From Exophiala sp. HKRS030 (Eukaryota; Ascomycota; Eurotiomycetes; Chaetothyriales; Herpotrichiellaceae): a stretch of DNA of 64,000 nucleotides. The notes under the pieces are model-generated. The model had not been told where the DNA came from, made no database searches, and saw nothing but the letters and a program-made list of their open reading frames with translations. Numbering within the stretch: the first letter of the stretch is position 1; every line of letters starts with the position of its first letter. Positions 10,635 through 23,010 of the stretch are shown in pieces. Both the position numbers and the translations under genes were made by a program. The stretch covers positions 62,001 through 126,000 of the forward strand of contig JAHWDD010000033.1 of assembly GCA_023897205.1 (NCBI GenBank), in the 5' to 3' direction.

Positions 10635-11876
10635 CTTCAGCATTTATGGAAGTGCAATCTCGATAAACACGGCGGTACCTCGTTGAGAATCGCGGTATTA
10701 CAATTTCCGACGACCTTGGGCTTTTCGGTGCAGCAGACGACGTCCTTTCAAGTTGGTAGAGCCTCATGATAAGGGAGGGAGGGAGCAATTCACGTCTACC
10801 GATTTAAACAGCTTACGTAGTCATCAGATTCGACGAAATGGTATTATGTCGTTGAAATAATTTCGGAACTACTATCCGTCGCATCGATGTATCCAAACTA
10901 CTTAGCATGAGTCTGCTTACTACGTGGCTCTTTTTTGGTTACTTGGTCGCTCTGCCGGACATGCGATTGCCTTCTCCGGGTCTCCAAACTGCTTGGACAC
11001 AGGCAAGGGACTCGTATCCAGCCGTGGGCCTCGGAGTTCGTGTGTTGCCAAGTCTATTCGCCAATTGCGTGAAACGCCAAGTTCAGGTACCAAAAGCGTC
11101 AGGGAGCTGATGGAAGGAGGACGCTTAGTCAAGACTCGAGAGTAAATCGAGCACCCACGCACTGGCCCCGGGTAAACCTTAAGTGAGAGGTATGTCAGCA
11201 TACCTAGACGAGTTGGTGCTGCTTTAAACTGTGTCAGATGGCATGCCTTTTCTGTCAACCCCAGTGACGTGATGTGTTTCTACCGGACCTACTTTTCTCG
11301 TCGCAGTCGTAAAGTCGTCACTCTGTGCGGCCGCCCATCAAGCCATCTCGCGTTACAAATCATCAGAGCTAAATCCAGTGCGCCCTACCGTAGACTCGTC
11401 AATACGAGCAGCCTCCGAACGACACTTCCGTATAACCCCTCCCTTCTGCTATACCTGTTAAGCCGTCCAAGGTTCTATCGAATCATGTTGAGAATCATGA
11501 GATAGAGAACTAAGATCTGAGTATTCTCATTCGTAGATGACATTCTTATTTTCTCACGTTACAACTCCTACTACGGCCCGAAGATGTCATTGACGTCGAG
11601 GTAAATCTTGATTACAAGACGAATTCGTAATTCACAAGGAATCACCACGATGACCTGGGTACCTACACAAAACGAATGCCGTATTCGGATGATGGGTCCT
11701 ACAAGTGATTTCGCAGCTGGATCCTAGATGTCCGACATGTATAAGGATGCCGCGATGTCCTCGAGATTGAATGAGAGTCAACAACGAACAGCTCCAACAA
11801 CAGCAATCAATCAATTTCCGGGACTTCAAAGAATTTCAGAACTTTATTGACAATCAACCATCTTTCTGTCATCAAC
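10635..11876. other. Intergenic, nothing recognised
   Basis: About 1.2 kb with only short overlapping open frames on both strands and no family resemblance. The A-rich, CAA-containing 80 bp before 11877 look like a leader. Confidence 0.5.
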
Positions 11877-12969
11877 ATGTCCAAACTCCTTACTGTCGTC
11901 GGTGCAACAGGTACCCAAGGTCTATCGCTGATCGATGCAGCCCTCAAAGACGGAAGCTATCGAGTGAGAGGCTTGACCCGTAATCCCAGCTCTGAAAAGG
12001 CAAAGAACCTAAGCCTGCGTGGGGTAGAGGTTGTCAAAGCCGACATCAACGATGAAGAGTCCTTGGTTAAGGCCTTCCAGGTAAGTCCGGCACTGACTGT
12101 GTACTTCGCACAACCCAAAACCACAATGTCCTAACACTCTATCGACCAGGGCTCTCATGCGATCTTCGCCATGACTGATTTCTTCGAACCTTTCTCAGCA
12201 TATGGCCCAGAAAAAGCTATGGACGTTGAGGAAGCTCAAGGTATCAACCTGGCCAAAGCCGCGTCGAAGACAGCAACCCTCGAGCATTACATCTGGAGTA
12301 CTCTCCCAAACAGTGAGAGGCTGTCAAATGGCAAATACCGGGTTCCTCATTTCGCCGCGAAGAATCGAATCGACGACTATATCAAAGCAGATAAAGCCCT
12401 TTTCGCAAAGACAACTTTCTTCTGGATCACTTGGTACGCGAATAACTACCAGTATCCGATTTTCACACCAAATTACATTGTAAGTCACCTCTCCTGTAAA
12501 CTCTCGTACCATATCATGAGACTAATGTCAAGTCAAGAAATCTTCTGGTAGCTATGTCCAGCTTTCTCCGGCTGCTGCAGATGTTCCAATTCAGGCCATA
12601 GGTGATCCGAAAGCCAATGTCGGAATATTTGCTCTAGCCGTGCTCAAACAACCAAAGCTTACTCTGCCTGGTCGCTTCGTCCTCGCGTCCAGCGAAGAAA
12701 CCACTACCGGCAAGCTCCTGCAGGATTGGTCGGAAGCTACTGGAAAGCAATCCAAATACGTGCAGACTGCACTTGATGATTTTAGTGCCATCTGGCCTGG
12801 CTGGGGCCTGGAAATGGGCGTCATGATGAAGATGTGGGATGAATTGAGAGAGAACAGCTGGACCGGTGAGGGTGACTTGGTCACCATCAAGGAACTTGGC
12901 TTGCAAGGTGCAAACTTTGTCACAGTCAAGGATGCATATCGTGCCATGGATTGGAATGCGTTGCTGTAG
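11877..12969 (+). CDS. NmrA-like family NAD(P)-binding protein (HSCARG-like)
   Basis: Exons 11877-12080, 12150-12479 and 12538-12969 give 321 residues, the usual length. Introns of 69 and 58 nt have GTAAGT donors and CTAAC or CTAAT branch-like sites. The protein opens with MSKLLTVVGATGTQG, the atypical GxxGxxG Rossmann motif of NmrA-like proteins, followed by RGLTRNPSSEKA (cofactor phosphate-binding region) and VVKADINDEESLVKAF. There is no YxxxK catalytic pair, so it may be a redox sensor or regulatory protein rather than a dehydrogenase, as known for NmrA and HSCARG. The start at 11877 was chosen because the Rossmann strand follows at once. Confidence 0.87.
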
Positions 12970-15900
12970 GATGATTGTTACCTTCGTGCAACGTTGTACC
13001 ATCACATAGCGATAGCTACAGAAACCTAAACGTAAAATTAAGACCCACTGCCATTAGAGTGACGCTTCCGAAGATCACTTCGCTGACTCACTTACCGTGT
13101 CCTTATGTCGTATGCACAATCCACAAGGCCATCCTACCCAGCCCGCAAGGACGCTGGGCCGCGAAGACAGATCAGTAGTCCTCACCTGTACCAGAAGGGC
13201 AAATCCTGCACACGAAGTCGTCCGGCCCCTGACCTGTGGATCACTGTATCCACCAGCAGACTTGCAACTGCTTATCAATGCGATTGGCATTTCAATTGGC
13301 ATTCCGTGAAAAGGGTGCGGTCATGTCTAGAATAATCACTAAAGTTTGAGAGGCCCCATGAGCCGAGACGTCCGAGGAGTATGTATGAGCGAAGCGTACC
13401 GAAAGAGAGTACAATGAAGCGGTGGGCCTGCGTACTTTCGCATGTCGTGTCGAGGATCGAAGCCGAATGGCTGCAATCCGGAGATCAGCATCCCAAACAG
13501 GTGGCTCCTGGTCCGCCTTTTGCTTGTCCATGCTCTCGGGCGGGGTGTCGGTATGTAGGAAGTGCTTCAAGTGATCGAAGTAAGGCGACGACGCGTGTGT
13601 TCAGGCGAGAGCCAGAAGACTGGCTCGACTGCAGAGACGGCCTCCTTGCATAGAAGGATGTACCAGGATCTAAGCCCACCAGAGGAAACCAGCAGACGCT
13701 AGGGCTCTCCTGAGTTTACCGCGGATGGGCGAGATACCAAGGAGGAGGTCTACTCCACATTTAGGACAGGGTCACTAGGTTGTGCATTGTAGACGACCCG
13801 ACGCCCTGAGTGATAAGAATGTGCTTTGTCTTTCACTAGGCGAAGCGGCCTGTCAAGAGGACCGTCTCAAAAAGTGGAGTTTTGGGGGGGCTCAGGATCC
13901 TCCTCCGCATCTTCGTTATTGCCCTGGGGATTTTTTCATGGAGAATGGAACTGCGTTGCTGAAATAGTAAGGGCTACCGTGGACACTCGTGTCTGCATAT
14001 CTGACTCGACACTTCGACATGCAAGAGGGAAGTACATCTTTCCTCTTTGGAATTCTGCTCCGGTAACATGCCTCACGGAGTGCTGCGAGTCGGAAATCTT
14101 GGGGCCGTGATTCCATGGACAATGTTTCTTGTCAAGACGCCAACGCATCACCGCGCTATCCAGTTGCGGGAACCGAGATTGAAGCCATGGTGGCTGTCAT
14201 GCAATATGGAACAGACTTTCTGGGACACTCTTCGCATATAAAATAGCTGGTCATGAGGTAGGGGTGGGGACCAAACCAAGGTTTAGTCTGTTTGAACCGC
14301 TTCCGCGACCCAGAACACCGGTTTTGTCCCACGCCTGTGTGCTTGGTCCATGTCATAGACGAGACGCCCGGAGGGCCTTGGGGTGGCAGCTTGGTATGCA
14401 GACATGATGCAGAATTCTCACGCCCGCATTTCCTTAGCCTGGCAAAGCCAAAGTTTAGATGCCGCCCGCGGCCGAACTGACATGAATTATTGTTTCATAG
14501 GTACGTTGTGGCTTACTAGGGGTGACTTGGAGTTGTTTGCATAGGGAATATCACGCCACTATGTTCAGTAGCCATGCAGGAGGAAAGGGGATTCTTGGGT
14601 GGTTAGTAGATTTTGGCGTCTTGATCATTGCATTGGGGATTCGAAACTCTAAGGCAAGCAACTAAGATTGTTCAGTTCCGGGGACGAACGCGCTGAGATC
14701 TGCACAGCACAGCACATCAGGGCGAGCAACGGGTTGCATGACGCTTGGGTTAACGGCACGGTTGCTGCACGAAAGGGCCGTAGTGTCTTGCATCATCGTG
14801 CCACTCACCGCTCTACCGGTTTTGGTCCATGGCTTGTACCGAGTAGCGTAATCGCTATTGAGCCCAGCTGGGCTAGTTAGTCAATTGCCAGTAGCGTGCC
14901 AATCGTGCCAACACACTATGGGGTTCAGGGCTACTGTCGTTCAGCAGGTGCACGAAACTTCGGATATTGTACTCCCAGTACCCAAGGGCATATCCCTTAT
15001 CTGGTACCATCGAGATACGGAGCAACATCGGTGGGATTTAAACCCTACGAATAATGGAAAGCCAATTTGCTACGCCGCCATGCCTATCACGATACTCTGA
15101 AATGCGTCGCCCTGGGCCAAATGCAAAGGGATGCGGCTCGGCCCACGCTTGAGAGCCACCCCTCAACTTGCATGCCGTAGAGTTTGAGTGACAGCTCGTG
15201 TTGTCCAACACTGCCAAAGGTAGAGACAACCCTGGCAGCGGATTGTTGCACAAGCATGGAAGCCTGTCAAGACGACGCGAAGTAACTGAGCGCTTCTTCA
15301 TTGGCTGCAAGTACGAACAGACCAACCACGGCAGCACTGTCAAGTGCTTGTTCATGCACATGTGGCTAAACGCGAATTATCTGCTACCATGATTCATTCT
15401 CTCCGAAGTTGCAAACTGCAGTCGATGACTGGGAGTGGGCCAAGAGCCGCAAAATGGTAAGTGAAGCCCTGAGTGGCCCTGCTACTTCGTGTCACATGCT
15501 AGGTAAGATCAAAAAGTTGGGCAGTACTCAGTAACAGAATTTATTGCAACCCGTGATTTGATGTGGAATGCCCATCCATAAGCGGCCGAGGACTCGAGGG
15601 GAGCTCGCCCCCTCGCTGGGCATGCCGGCGCCAGTGGGTGACGGCACCAACTTGCAACGTGCCATTTGTCACGGTCATTGTGCAAGCCTTAAATTGTACA
15701 GTGAGCAAAGTTCATTCCACACCAAGAGGTTTGAAAGGTAGACCAAACGGCTTGCACGGCCAGTGAGAATCGTGAGTGCAGCGTTGGAGAGTAATTCTTT
15801 GACCTGGTTGGGGCGAGCAAGTGGATCTTAGCAACGGCCACCGTCTCCACGCTGGCGAGACGGATGGACCATCGCGTCGCCGCGAAAGACTAATATAGTA

Positions 15901-18900
15901 TGCCGAATGCATATTCAAACTGCGTGAGAGAGCTAGTATAACAATTTGTTCAATCTCTATCTTGTACAATTTTTCCCATCCAGAGTTTGAAAAAAGGCAC
16001 CGAAGTCTGCGGCGCCGTTATTAAGCAGTTGTTTTTGGGTCATACGAGTGCCCCTGGCATCCCCGTTCACGTTTATGCAATCCCTGGCAAACTGCAGACG
16101 GCAAACTGCAGCCATGCGAACCCACTGCAAGTAGGGAATCGTTACCACAGATGTGGTATTGACCACATGACCCCCAGCCAGATGTGTCTGAATTTTTCGC
16201 CCAGGAGATTTCGGTCGATCGAAACCACTTCCCTTTACTCATGCTCTGTCACTCGAATTGGGATCCTATTTGAGCTAGAGCACATTAGAGATAGGATGTT
16301 CCATGATGTGGGGAAAGGAAGATTACCAAAGTCTCCCTCAAAATAAGTCAGCATCCTTGGTTGTGTCTCAATGATGCTGACAAGGATGTCAAGTGTAGCT
16401 AGCAGCCGTTTGTGGCGGAAGGGTTGATGTTGTCCCAGTGGTGCACCAAGACGAAAGCTCTCATGTTCCTCGAACGACGACAAAAAGCGTCGAAGCGTAA
16501 ATGAGTGAATTTGAGGGTGGGCCATGGTTACACAGTAATGGTGAGCTCTCGACGGTGATGTTGAAATTTCGAGGAGGGCCAAGTAGACAGGAGTGAGACA
16601 CTCTGGGTGATGCCCTTTGGGGAAGTGCAAGATTCTTCGTAGTCGAGGAATTATGTGGCGATAATTGGATAGATATAAAGAGACGGAAGAGCTTTCACAT
16701 ATAGACCACTGCTGCTTTGGAGCAGCAATCATCTTAGCCATGAACGAACAATCCCTCAAATAAGAGCTTACGATAACTCTAACTTCCCACCCACTGGCAC
16801 TGGTTGAAGAGGTGGGAGGCGGTGTGTTTTCAAACGCTTTCCCTCCAGACCAGGGTGCGATCGAGGTTGCTGTGTTTGCCAGCATGCCTCATTTTCACAC
16901 TTGCAGAATTGGGCCCTTCCATAAATTATTCGATAGATAGCTACGGTGGGCCTTCGCAAGTCGAAAAGTGGGACCCCAGCCAGTCTTCAGATGGAGAGAC
17001 ACTGAGTGATCGAGCAGACGGAAAAGTCACAGTTGATGGTATAATGCTGGAAATGAGTGGAGCATTAGGCACAGCTCACCAATTAGTTGCTGGGCAAATA
17101 ATCAGGACGAGACTTAACGGATGTTCCTGCTTCGGGGTAGACGGGGCTCAACAGTGTCAAGTCCACGTCCTATGCCCCACTCATAAACCAAGTGCCTTGA
17201 AGACCCAGCGAAACCAATCCACCAATTGGTCTCAAGGAAACTCGCATAGTAAAAGGCCAGCAGTAGGGAGACCACGCGACCGCTATCAACCGATGAGCGT
17301 GTGGTATTGGCCCTTGAAGTCCGCCTTTTCCGGTAGTTGATCGACAGAGATGGCTTTGGCTAGGCTGAACATGTGGAGAGAACACGAGAAGATTACGACG
17401 GTGGACCAACCTCCATACATGCTCAAGACGCTCAAAGATGTTCAATGCGTGTCGAGTCTCTCTCGAGGGCCAGTGCAAGGACCGGTCTGAAGCCAAAACC
17501 TTTTTCTTGCCCATATACTTCATAACTACCCCGGCTCTGTTCCAGTCTGGCGCCAGATTGACTTTGAGGCGTGTTGCCATTGTCTCGCCAAGACCAGCAT
17601 CCCTCTGCTTTATTGGACGAAAACTGGGAGAATTGTATCGGCACGGACCTAAGGTTTAAGGTCAGTATAATGTACCTACAACGGCACCAGGGTTTGCTTC
17701 TCGAACGTCTAGTAGCCCGACCAGGATCCGTAGGGTGGGTGTTTGTGATGCCGGAGTGGAAACACCCTTCGGCCCTCAGCCATCGAGTGGTGGGTACGAA
17801 AGTTGTGGTCGGAACCTGCCGCCCCATTTACGATGTTGGCGTGAACTCGGTCGTAGCAAATCACACCTGAGGACGAACACGAAAAGATTCCGTACACAGG
17901 CAAACGCTGGTTTTTGAAAAAGTCTTCATGAGCCCTGGCCGACCTCACTGAAGGAGAAGTGACGGTGAAATTACCGGTCAAAGAATTGCACAGAGGAGAA
18001 AAGGTGTGAAAGCTTGTGAGGATGTACTTCATGCCCTGTACATGTTGTCTCCCAGCCGCTACTTGACCCGAGATTGCTCGTGTCAAGACTTCGTGCTACA
18101 CATTGGCTGAAAGTCTTCTAGAACTGGAGATGTCCTTCCATCGGAGCAGGGTGTGACTCTAGAATATGTGACGAGTCACAATTGGCAGTGTGATGGAAAG
18201 GACACTCCAGGGATAATCAGGGCTAGCGTTGAACTTCATGGTTGGCCCCTTGTTGGCCGGCCCCCAGAAGGCCACGTGTAACGCAGGGATCATCACTATG
18301 GAACTAAGTGTTTCTGAGGATGGCGGCCTTCCAGAAGGCCACTTGACAGATAGGGGAGGATTATTCCAACATGCCAGCGCTCCCAAAATCGACCGTTGTT
18401 TCAGTTTACAGTAGTAGCCACGATCTTATGCGCCATTGCCTACCACTACGCCTATCTTCCTCAGCCCTCGAAAGGTTCCACAGTTTGACAATGTAGAGTA
18501 GGAATGCGCGCTTCAAGGTGTTCCCTTGCACCCACCCACGGGCGATCTGGCACTAATTGAGGTCAACGAAAATGCATAGATTAGTGAGGGTTTGGGGTCT
18601 GATTCTGCCATCCTTCAAGTCTCATTTGCTGAGCACTGCGACCCGTGGATCTTCAAGCACTCGCCTGTAAAGAGTATGCGGCCCGCGGAGACCTGATGTG
18701 ACAAACTCGTAACCTACATTTCGCACTGGCATGGGTATCCGACCAAGGTCATCTCGTAATTACGGGACCGTGATACCTCAACAAGCTCATTGACTTCACA
18801 TTGAATCAAATCTTCTCTACCCTTCCAGCCTAGCCGCTTGAGTGGATAACATATCCTTAGCTACGTGGGGGCTGCACTGTCTGTGGGATGTGCGACCTTT

Positions 18901-19433
18901 GACGAGAACGCATGGGCCATTCCTAAAAAGCCAGGACAGAAACCTCATTCACAGGCACTAGTAGTTTGAGATAATCGTGATAAACGTCTTCATTCGTTCC
19001 ACCTAGCTAAGAGTGGACCACTAATCTACCTGAATCTCTGCAAGCAGCGGGGAAGACAAGATGTCGATTCACACAATGTACTTTAGGAATCTCAGCTCAC
19101 CTGCAAAAAGTCTAATGGCATCTCGGCGCACAACCATGCCTGGCCTTCTCTTTCAGAACTATCCACAGTGGCAGACACCAGGCATTTTCAGATTATGCCT
19201 TATCTCTGCAGGAATGGCTGTCTCTTCCCGAAGCCAGGCAGAAAGGAATCTGGCCCTGGTACCCGCATACAAGGCCCGCTATGATGCCTCCACTGTACAA
19301 GTCAAACATCCAGCTTGTAACCTTGACTCATTGGCAGCAGTACTAATCGATACAGCCTTCGTTCGAGAATGCACACTGACTCAAGAAGTAAGGAAGGTCC
19401 ACTTGTGCAAGGTCGCGATAGACACAAAAAAAT
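12970..19433. other. 6.5-kb gene desert
   Basis: I find no recognisable gene, transposon or RNA. Composition is ordinary, without TA enrichment, so strong RIP is not evident. The longest open frame is on the minus strand, 16235-16885 (216 codons), Pro/Ser/His-rich and unlike any family I know. Small repeats are a tandem 14-mer at 16086-16113 and an imperfect CCAGAAGGCCAC pair near 18265 and 18331. It could hold non-coding transcripts or eroded genes. Confidence 0.55.
16086..16113 (+). repeat. Tandem 14-mer (GGCAAACTGCAGAC / GGCAAACTGCAGCC)
   Basis: Two copies abut with one mismatch. The core GCAAACTGCAG occurs once more at about 15411. Confidence 0.6.
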
Positions 19434-21137
19434 TTAGGACTGTACTGTGTCTAACAACCGGGGCACTGGGGCATTCTCCTGTAACTCTTTGTGTGGAGCA
19501 TATAGCTTGGCTGACGACGGTTCGTCGAAAGACCTAAACCCTTTGTAGCCTGCGTCGATGACACCCTGGACAGACTCATAGAAGGACTTCAAGCCGCCAA
19601 AGTAGAACCTTAGCGCGAATTTCTTGCCAGGGATGTTTTGTCCGAAGATCCATGAGGCGGTTTCCTTGAACAGACTTCCCTCCGCCGCCTTTTCACAAGT
19701 CTGGCACCACTCCTTCTCGGCTTCCGGAAGTGCCTCGATCACACCAAAGGCGTCGTCACCATGCTTCTTGCGCGCGGCCTCTGCCTGAGCAATAAGCTTG
19801 GCGTTGAGGTCAACATGCGCCTCAATGGCTGGCGGTAGATTTGTGAACGGTCCTTGTGGTCCAGTGATCAACAACAGGTTGGGGAAGTCGGGGACGGCAA
19901 CTCCAAGGTAGCTGGTGGGTCCGACAGGATCCCACTTGTCTCTCAAAGTGACTCCATCACGACCACGGATTCGAATGCGGTTATAGTTTCCCTCAATCGC
20001 ATCGAAGCCTGTGGCAAAGACAATAACGTCGAGTTCATGGAGACCATCTGAAGTTTGAATCCCTTCAGTGGTTATAGCTGTAATTGGAGTCTCTTGTAAT
20101 TGGACAACGTCGACGTTCGGCCTATTAAATTGCTTGAAGTAGCCACCATCACACAAAGGCCGTCGAGCATGGTAATCATGAGGTGACAGTTTTCGTGCCT
20201 TCTCTGGGTCAGTGACTATCTGGGAGATCTTCTTGCGAATGAAGGAGCAAGCAGCCTCATTCGCCTCCTTGTCAGTGGCGAGGTCACTGAAGCCCCCAAA
20301 GTAAAACCGAAAGCCGTTGCCTTTGTTCCAAAGATCTTCGAAGATTGCCTCTCTCTCTTCGGCGGATGCAACGGACTTGAATGGTACTGTGGATTCGACG
20401 AAGCCGAATCCGACGATAGAATTCCGTACTTGATCCCAGATCTGATCATAGTTCTCATTGACCCACTTACGGTACTCTGGCTCTACCGGTCGATCACCAC
20501 TGGGAACGCTATACTGTGGATGTCGTTGAAAACATGTGAGGGACTTCACAATCGGGGCGACATCGGTGATGACTTGAATTCCTGTTGATCCACATCCGAT
20601 GACTCCAACGCGTTTATCAGTAACGTCAAGATCCTCTGGCCAAGCCGCTGTGTGAACAAGCCTGCCCTTGAAAGTGTTGAGGCCAGGGATGTCGGGATAA
20701 TTTGCCTTGGATAGCAGACCAAGCGCGGTGATGAGGTATCTGACTCTCAAGCTTTCACCCGTGCTTAAACTCACATCCCAATAGTTGACCCGATCGTCCC
20801 ATTCGGCAGATATCAGCTCGGTGTTGAATTGCATGTCTTTTCGAAGATCGTGTCGCTCGACAACGTGTCGTAAATATGCAAGTACCTCCGGCCCCTTGAC
20901 GTAGTGATGAGACCAGGGGTATGACACCAGATCTTCCTTATCCCAAGAATAGCGATACAAAAAGCTCTCTGTGTCACTCATAGCTCCAGGATATCGATTC
21001 CAGTACCAGGTCCCACCAACATCACCAGCCATATCTACCACCCTGACTGACAAGCCTTGCTGGCGTAGTCGGTGAAGTTGATAAATTCCGCCAAAACCCG
21101 CCCCAACGACAAGAGCATCTAGGTGAGTTGTTGCCAT
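19434..21137 (-). CDS. Baeyer-Villiger monooxygenase, class B flavoprotein (cyclohexanone monooxygenase-like)
   Basis: A single uninterrupted frame of 567 residues starting at ATG 21137. It has the FAD-binding GAGFGG at 12-17, the second Rossmann motif GCGSTG at 181-186 for NADPH, and between them the type I BVMO fingerprint FKGRLVHTAAWP at 156-167, with the conserved His and Trp. VIFATGFDAIEG near the end is the usual second flavin-domain element. Length fits cyclohexanone/steroid/cyclododecanone-type enzymes (about 540-600). The reaction inserts one oxygen from O2 next to a ketone using NADPH and FAD, giving an ester or lactone. It is transcribed away from the SDR gene at 22131 across a 1-kb shared promoter region, suggesting alcohol to ketone to lactone conversion. 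No lactonase is seen nearby. Confidence 0.93.
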   Translation of the reverse strand: MATTHLDALVVGAGFGGIYQLHRLRQQGLSVRVVDMAGDVGGTWYWNRYPGAMSDTESFLYRYSWDKEDLVSYPWSHHYVKGPEVLAYLRHVVERHDLRKDMQFNTELISAEWDDRVNYWDVSLSTGESLRVRYLITALGLLSKANYPDIPGLNTFKGRLVHTAAWPEDLDVTDKRVGVIGCGSTGIQVITDVAPIVKSLTCFQRHPQYSVPSGDRPVEPEYRKWVNENYDQIWDQVRNSIVGFGFVESTVPFKSVASAEEREAIFEDLWNKGNGFRFYFGGFSDLATDKEANEAACSFIRKKISQIVTDPEKARKLSPHDYHARRPLCDGGYFKQFNRPNVDVVQLQETPITAITTEGIQTSDGLHELDVIVFATGFDAIEGNYNRIRIRGRDGVTLRDKWDPVGPTSYLGVAVPDFPNLLLITGPQGPFTNLPPAIEAHVDLNAKLIAQAEAARKKHGDDAFGVIEALPEAEKEWCQTCEKAAEGSLFKETASWIFGQNIPGKKFALRFYFGGLKSFYESVQGVIDAGYKGFRSFDEPSSAKLYAPHKELQENAPVPRLLDTVQS

Positions 21138-21385
21138 GATGCGGATATGCGTTCTAACGCATTCAAAAATATCTTAACAGGACAAAGCTCTTGAGTATAC
21201 CAGATGCAAAGGAGGGTTGAGATCGAATTAAGAATGCACAAATAGTCGATAATGGCAAAGTATCCAAGTAGTCATGACAAGCTGCGAGGGTGGAGCCTTC
21301 GCAGGGTTTAGGCCCAAGGGATTCAAATCCCGTGGAACTCTGATTAGAGAGATCACGTACTTTGCCGCCACGGGTTCATGTGCCC

Positions 21386-21396
21386 CGGAATCTCCG
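21386..21396 (+). promoter_or_regulatory. CGG-N5-CCG inverted half-sites
   Basis: CGGAATCTCCG lies about 250 bp upstream of the BVMO start. Inverted CGG triplets are typical Zn2Cys6 dimer targets. The NirA-like regulator at 23430 is a natural candidate (inference). Confidence 0.35.
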
Positions 21397-21894
21397 CATT
21401 CTGGTTACCTTACAGAACTTGTTCCCATCACCATCATATAAATCATAATGCGACACATTACCTCTGTGGACTTGTACATGTCACGCGAGTGCTTTGTGTG
21501 TTCTCGATATGCTAGCAACGAAGAATGGTCAAAGTTATGATGTGGTCAACGAAGTCGAGGAAGTTCTGGAGGACGTAGCATGAAGGTGGGATAAATGCTC
21601 GTCAGACACAAAACAGTAGCTAAGCACTCATCTCCGGTGCATTTTGACGGGTTACGACTCTCATCACAAACTGCAGGAGGCTTTGTTTTGATGAATGGGT
21701 ACATAATCTCAAAACATTGATGTTGATCTCATTTAGACCACATTTGGTGACCTTCTTCATTCATGAACCCATCAGAAGTCCAAACTTCCGTTTATCAAGT
21801 GGTTTTGAAATCGAACTGCGCGAGTTGTCCTTCTGTCACGTGTCTTGTGCTATGATCATTTGAACATAATGTGAATGGTCAGACGAGAGATTTT

Positions 21895-21910
21895 CCCCGC
21901 ATCCCCGCAT
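21895..21910 (+). promoter_or_regulatory. Direct repeat CCCCGCAT x2
   Basis: Two abutting CCCCGCAT copies, about 230 bp upstream of the SDR start, followed by TCGG. Each contains CCGCA, the half-site bound by AlcR in Aspergillus (established), although AlcR itself is not implied. Confidence 0.35.
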
Positions 21911-22130
21911 TCGGTTCTCCTCAGTGTCATATATTTCCACGGGACAACCTCTTGGCCCTGATACTTGGACTGCTGTAGTCATGTCGGACGCTACAGGCTG
22001 TGAAAGATGTCTCGGTGGCAATCCACGACGTTTGCAATGCCCGAAGACTTCAGGTTACTCAGAAACACCGCGTGCATATACCGACACCTAGTAACCATCG
22101 ACAGCCGACGACAACGACAAAGAAGAATAA

Positions 22131-23010
22131 ATGGCTCCTGGTCTAGTTGCTTTGATCACCGGTGCCGCCGGGGTATTGGTAGAGCCACCGCCCACAAGCT
22201 CGCCAGTCGCGGTATCTCAATCGTCATCGTCGACATGGATGAGGAACACGGGTCGCGAGTGGCTGATGAGATCGCAGATCAGTGGAATGTCCAGAGCAAG
22301 TTTCTTAAAGTTGACATCACGCAAGAGCAGCAGGTTAGAGAAGCTGTTAAGTCAGCGACTGAATGGACGGGCCGGCTTGACTATGCCGCAAATTGTGCTG
22401 GGATCTGCGAGTCAATCTGGGCAGAAGAGGAAAGTATCACAACTGAGCTCTTTGAGAAGTAAGTGACCGTGGAACCGGGACTTGAATCAGCCTGACCGAG
22501 ATCTCAAATAGAACCTATGCAATCAATACGAAAGGATTGTGGCTTTGCCAAAAGTTTCAAGCACTCCAAATGAAAACTCAACAGCCTCGGCAAATATCCT
22601 TCACGCCGAAATCCACTCATAGTATACCTGGTCAACGTGGTGTAATAGCAAATGTTGCCAGTATTAGTGGATTGCACGCTGCCGGCCTGGCAGCTTATAC
22701 CGCCAGCAAATATGCGGCAATTGGAGTGACCAAAAACGGCGCTAAATTCTACGGACCAGATGGTATACGTGTCAATGCTCTTTGTCCTGGATGGACTTTG
22801 ACGAGCATGGTCGAGCATTCTATGGGCAAGGAAGGTACTATCGGCACCAAGGAGAATGAGGCATCACCTGTGACAAGAGCAATCAGTTTAAGAAGGATGG
22901 CTTTCGCGGAAGAACAGGCCAATGTCCTGAGCTTTCTACTGAGCGATGAGAGCAGTTACATGCATGGTTCTGTGGTGGTGAATGACGGGGGCTTCCATGA
23001 CATCCGTTAA
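22131..23010 (+). CDS. Short-chain dehydrogenase/reductase, one-base frameshift near the start
   Basis: Exons 22131-22458 and 22512-23010 (53-nt intron, GTAAGT..AAATAG). The first 13 codons from ATG 22131 read MAPGLVALITGAA, then the frame breaks at the GGGG run 22170-22173. The next frame continues GIGRATAHKLASRG. One more G would give the TGxxxGIG cofactor motif and a protein of about 275 residues. Other landmarks are the NCAG motif (about 88-91), a Ser at 160-162 and YTASK at about 172-176, all in place. Classical SDRs oxidise alcohols or reduce ketones with NAD(P). Divergence from the BVMO suggests it supplies the ketone substrate. As written the gene cannot encode an active enzyme; it is either a very fresh pseudogene or a homopolymer error. 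Confidence 0.8.

Larger units (their letters stand above)
21138..22130. other. Divergent promoter region between BVMO and SDR genes
   Basis: No gene seen. It contains CGG-N5-CCG at 21386-21396 and a direct repeat of CCCCGCAT at 21895-21910, both CGG/CCG-type motifs expected for Zn2Cys6 regulators. Confidence 0.5.

Noticed and set aside
16235..16885. 216-codon open frame on the minus strand in the gene desert
   Set aside because: Low-information composition, no family resemblance and no splice context; chance frames of this size are possible in GC-balanced DNA.
16804..17340. 178-codon open frame on the plus strand
   Set aside because: No recognisable domain; it partly overlaps the minus-strand frame, so at most one of the two could be real.
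21311..21333. tRNA T-arm-like GGGATTCAAATCCC
   Set aside because: No D-arm, anticodon arm or acceptor stem could be found around it, and the stem does not pair over five bases with a seven-base loop.
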